This document shows, one piece after another, positions 4,586-5,048 of a stretch of DNA of 5,048 nt; the first letter of the stretch is position 1; each line of letters opens with the position of its first letter. The position numbers and the translations under genes were made by a program. Source of the stretch: an uncultured Collinsella sp. (GTDB taxonomy: Bacteria; Actinomycetota; Coriobacteriia; Coriobacteriales; Coriobacteriaceae); the NCBI GenBank assembly GCA_900757385.1, contig CAAENO010000221.1:1-5048 (forward strand), written 5' to 3'. Below the pieces are notes generated by a model. The model was not told the DNA's origin. It saw only the letters and a program-made list of their open reading frames with translations, and ran no database searches.

Positions 4586-5048
4586 AAAGAGAAGCGCGTA
4601 GGCTTCGAAGCCTTATCGACGATGCCGACGCCATCATCGTCGGCATCGGCTCGGGCATGTCGAGCGCTGCCGGGTTCAACCATTACAACCGCGCGGGCAT
4701 GGCGCGCGCAGGAATGGCGGACTGGCAGCAAGCCTTTGGCTTCAAGAGCCTTTTCGACGGCTTCTACCACCTCTACCCCAGCCTCGAGCAGCAATGGGCC
4801 TACTATGCGCGATACATCGACTTCACGCTGCGCGAGCTGGCCTCGCAGCCCTATCTCGACCTACGGTCCCTCATCGGCCATAAGGACTACTTCATCCTGA
4901 GCACCAATGTAGACACCCAAGTCGAGAAGACGTTTCCCACCGAGAGGATCTGTAACTATCAGGGAAGCTTCGCGCACCTTCAGTGCAAGCAGCCATGCTG
5001 TGACGAGCTCTTCGACGCGAGCCCCTATGTCGAGCGCATGCTCGCGGG
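4573..5048 (+). CDS. Class M (SirTM)-like sirtuin, 3' end beyond the window
   Basis: The frame opens at the ATG at 4573 and runs uninterrupted to the window edge, giving 158 full codons of an expected roughly 270-320. Translation shows VGIGSGMSSAAGFNHYN (23-39) as the NAD glycine loop, then FILSTNVDTQ (107-116) with N112 and D114. NYQGSF (128-133) has Gln130 at the position of the classical catalytic His, and LQCKQPCCDELFD (136-148) supplies the first zinc Cys pair (C138 with C142 or C143). The STNVD, YQG and QCxxPC string is the clearest SirTM signature of the three genes, so this is the best candidate for the active NAD-dependent protein ADP-ribosyltransferase. It starts 13 bases before the stop of the second gene, a sign of translational coupling. 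The second zinc Cys pair and the C-terminal Rossmann half should lie just downstream. Confidence 0.88.
   Translation, partial: MPPLEREARRLRSLIDDADAIIVGIGSGMSSAAGFNHYNRAGMARAGMADWQQAFGFKSLFDGFYHLYPSLEQQWAYYARYIDFTLRELASQPYLDLRSLIGHKDYFILSTNVDTQVEKTFPTERICNYQGSFAHLQCKQPCCDELFDASPYVERMLA

Noticed and set aside
1..5048. tRNA, rRNA, CRISPR array, insertion sequence or attachment site
   Set aside because: I saw no regularly spaced repeats, no transposase or integrase motifs and no cloverleaf-like segments in the non-coding gaps.

Overview
The window looks like a high-GC Gram-positive gut-type genome, most likely a Coriobacteriia actinobacterium (Eggerthellales/Coriobacteriales). This is an inference from the GC-rich codon use of the right half, the style of the TetR and flavodoxin-family proteins, and the presence of tandem class M-like sirtuins. 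No rRNA or marker gene is present to prove the taxonomy.

Left half (about 1-2774), all on the minus strand and read from right to left. A TetR/AcrR-family regulator (2220-2774) is followed by a 204-base non-coding gap that holds two palindromes. Next comes a flavodoxin-family iron-sulfur-type flavoprotein (1485-2015), then an AT-rich gap of about 180 bases with a candidate promoter, and then a DUF4143-type AAA ATPase (15-1304). The ATPase is lower in GC by eye and looks like an independent accessory gene.

Right half (2918-5048), all on the plus strand. Three consecutive genes encode homologues of Sir2, most like the class M (SirTM) sirtuins that act as ADP-ribosyltransferases. The first (2918-3883) is full length with a zinc ribbon. 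The second (3887-4585) is shrunken: it has lost the zinc-binding module and has Glu where the class M proteins have Gln. The third (4573 to the window end) is cut by the window edge but has all the SirTM hallmarks seen so far. Gaps of 3 bases and then a 13-base overlap, each with a strong ribosome binding site inside the preceding gene, indicate one translationally coupled operon.

Control. The sirtuin operon and the TetR gene are divergent across a 143-base region. A 20-base near-palindrome (TTATA-n-ACA-nn-TGT-n-TATAA) lies exactly on a consensus -10 box (TATAAT) of the sirtuin promoter. The simplest model is that the TetR protein represses the sirtuin operon, and probably itself, until an unknown ligand releases it. 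In known SirTM systems the partners are a lipoylated GcvH-like carrier, a lipoate ligase and a de-ADP-ribosylating macrodomain protein. None of these is in the window, and downstream of 5048 is the place to look. The most unusual element is the triple sirtuin array with a degenerate middle member under apparent TetR control.
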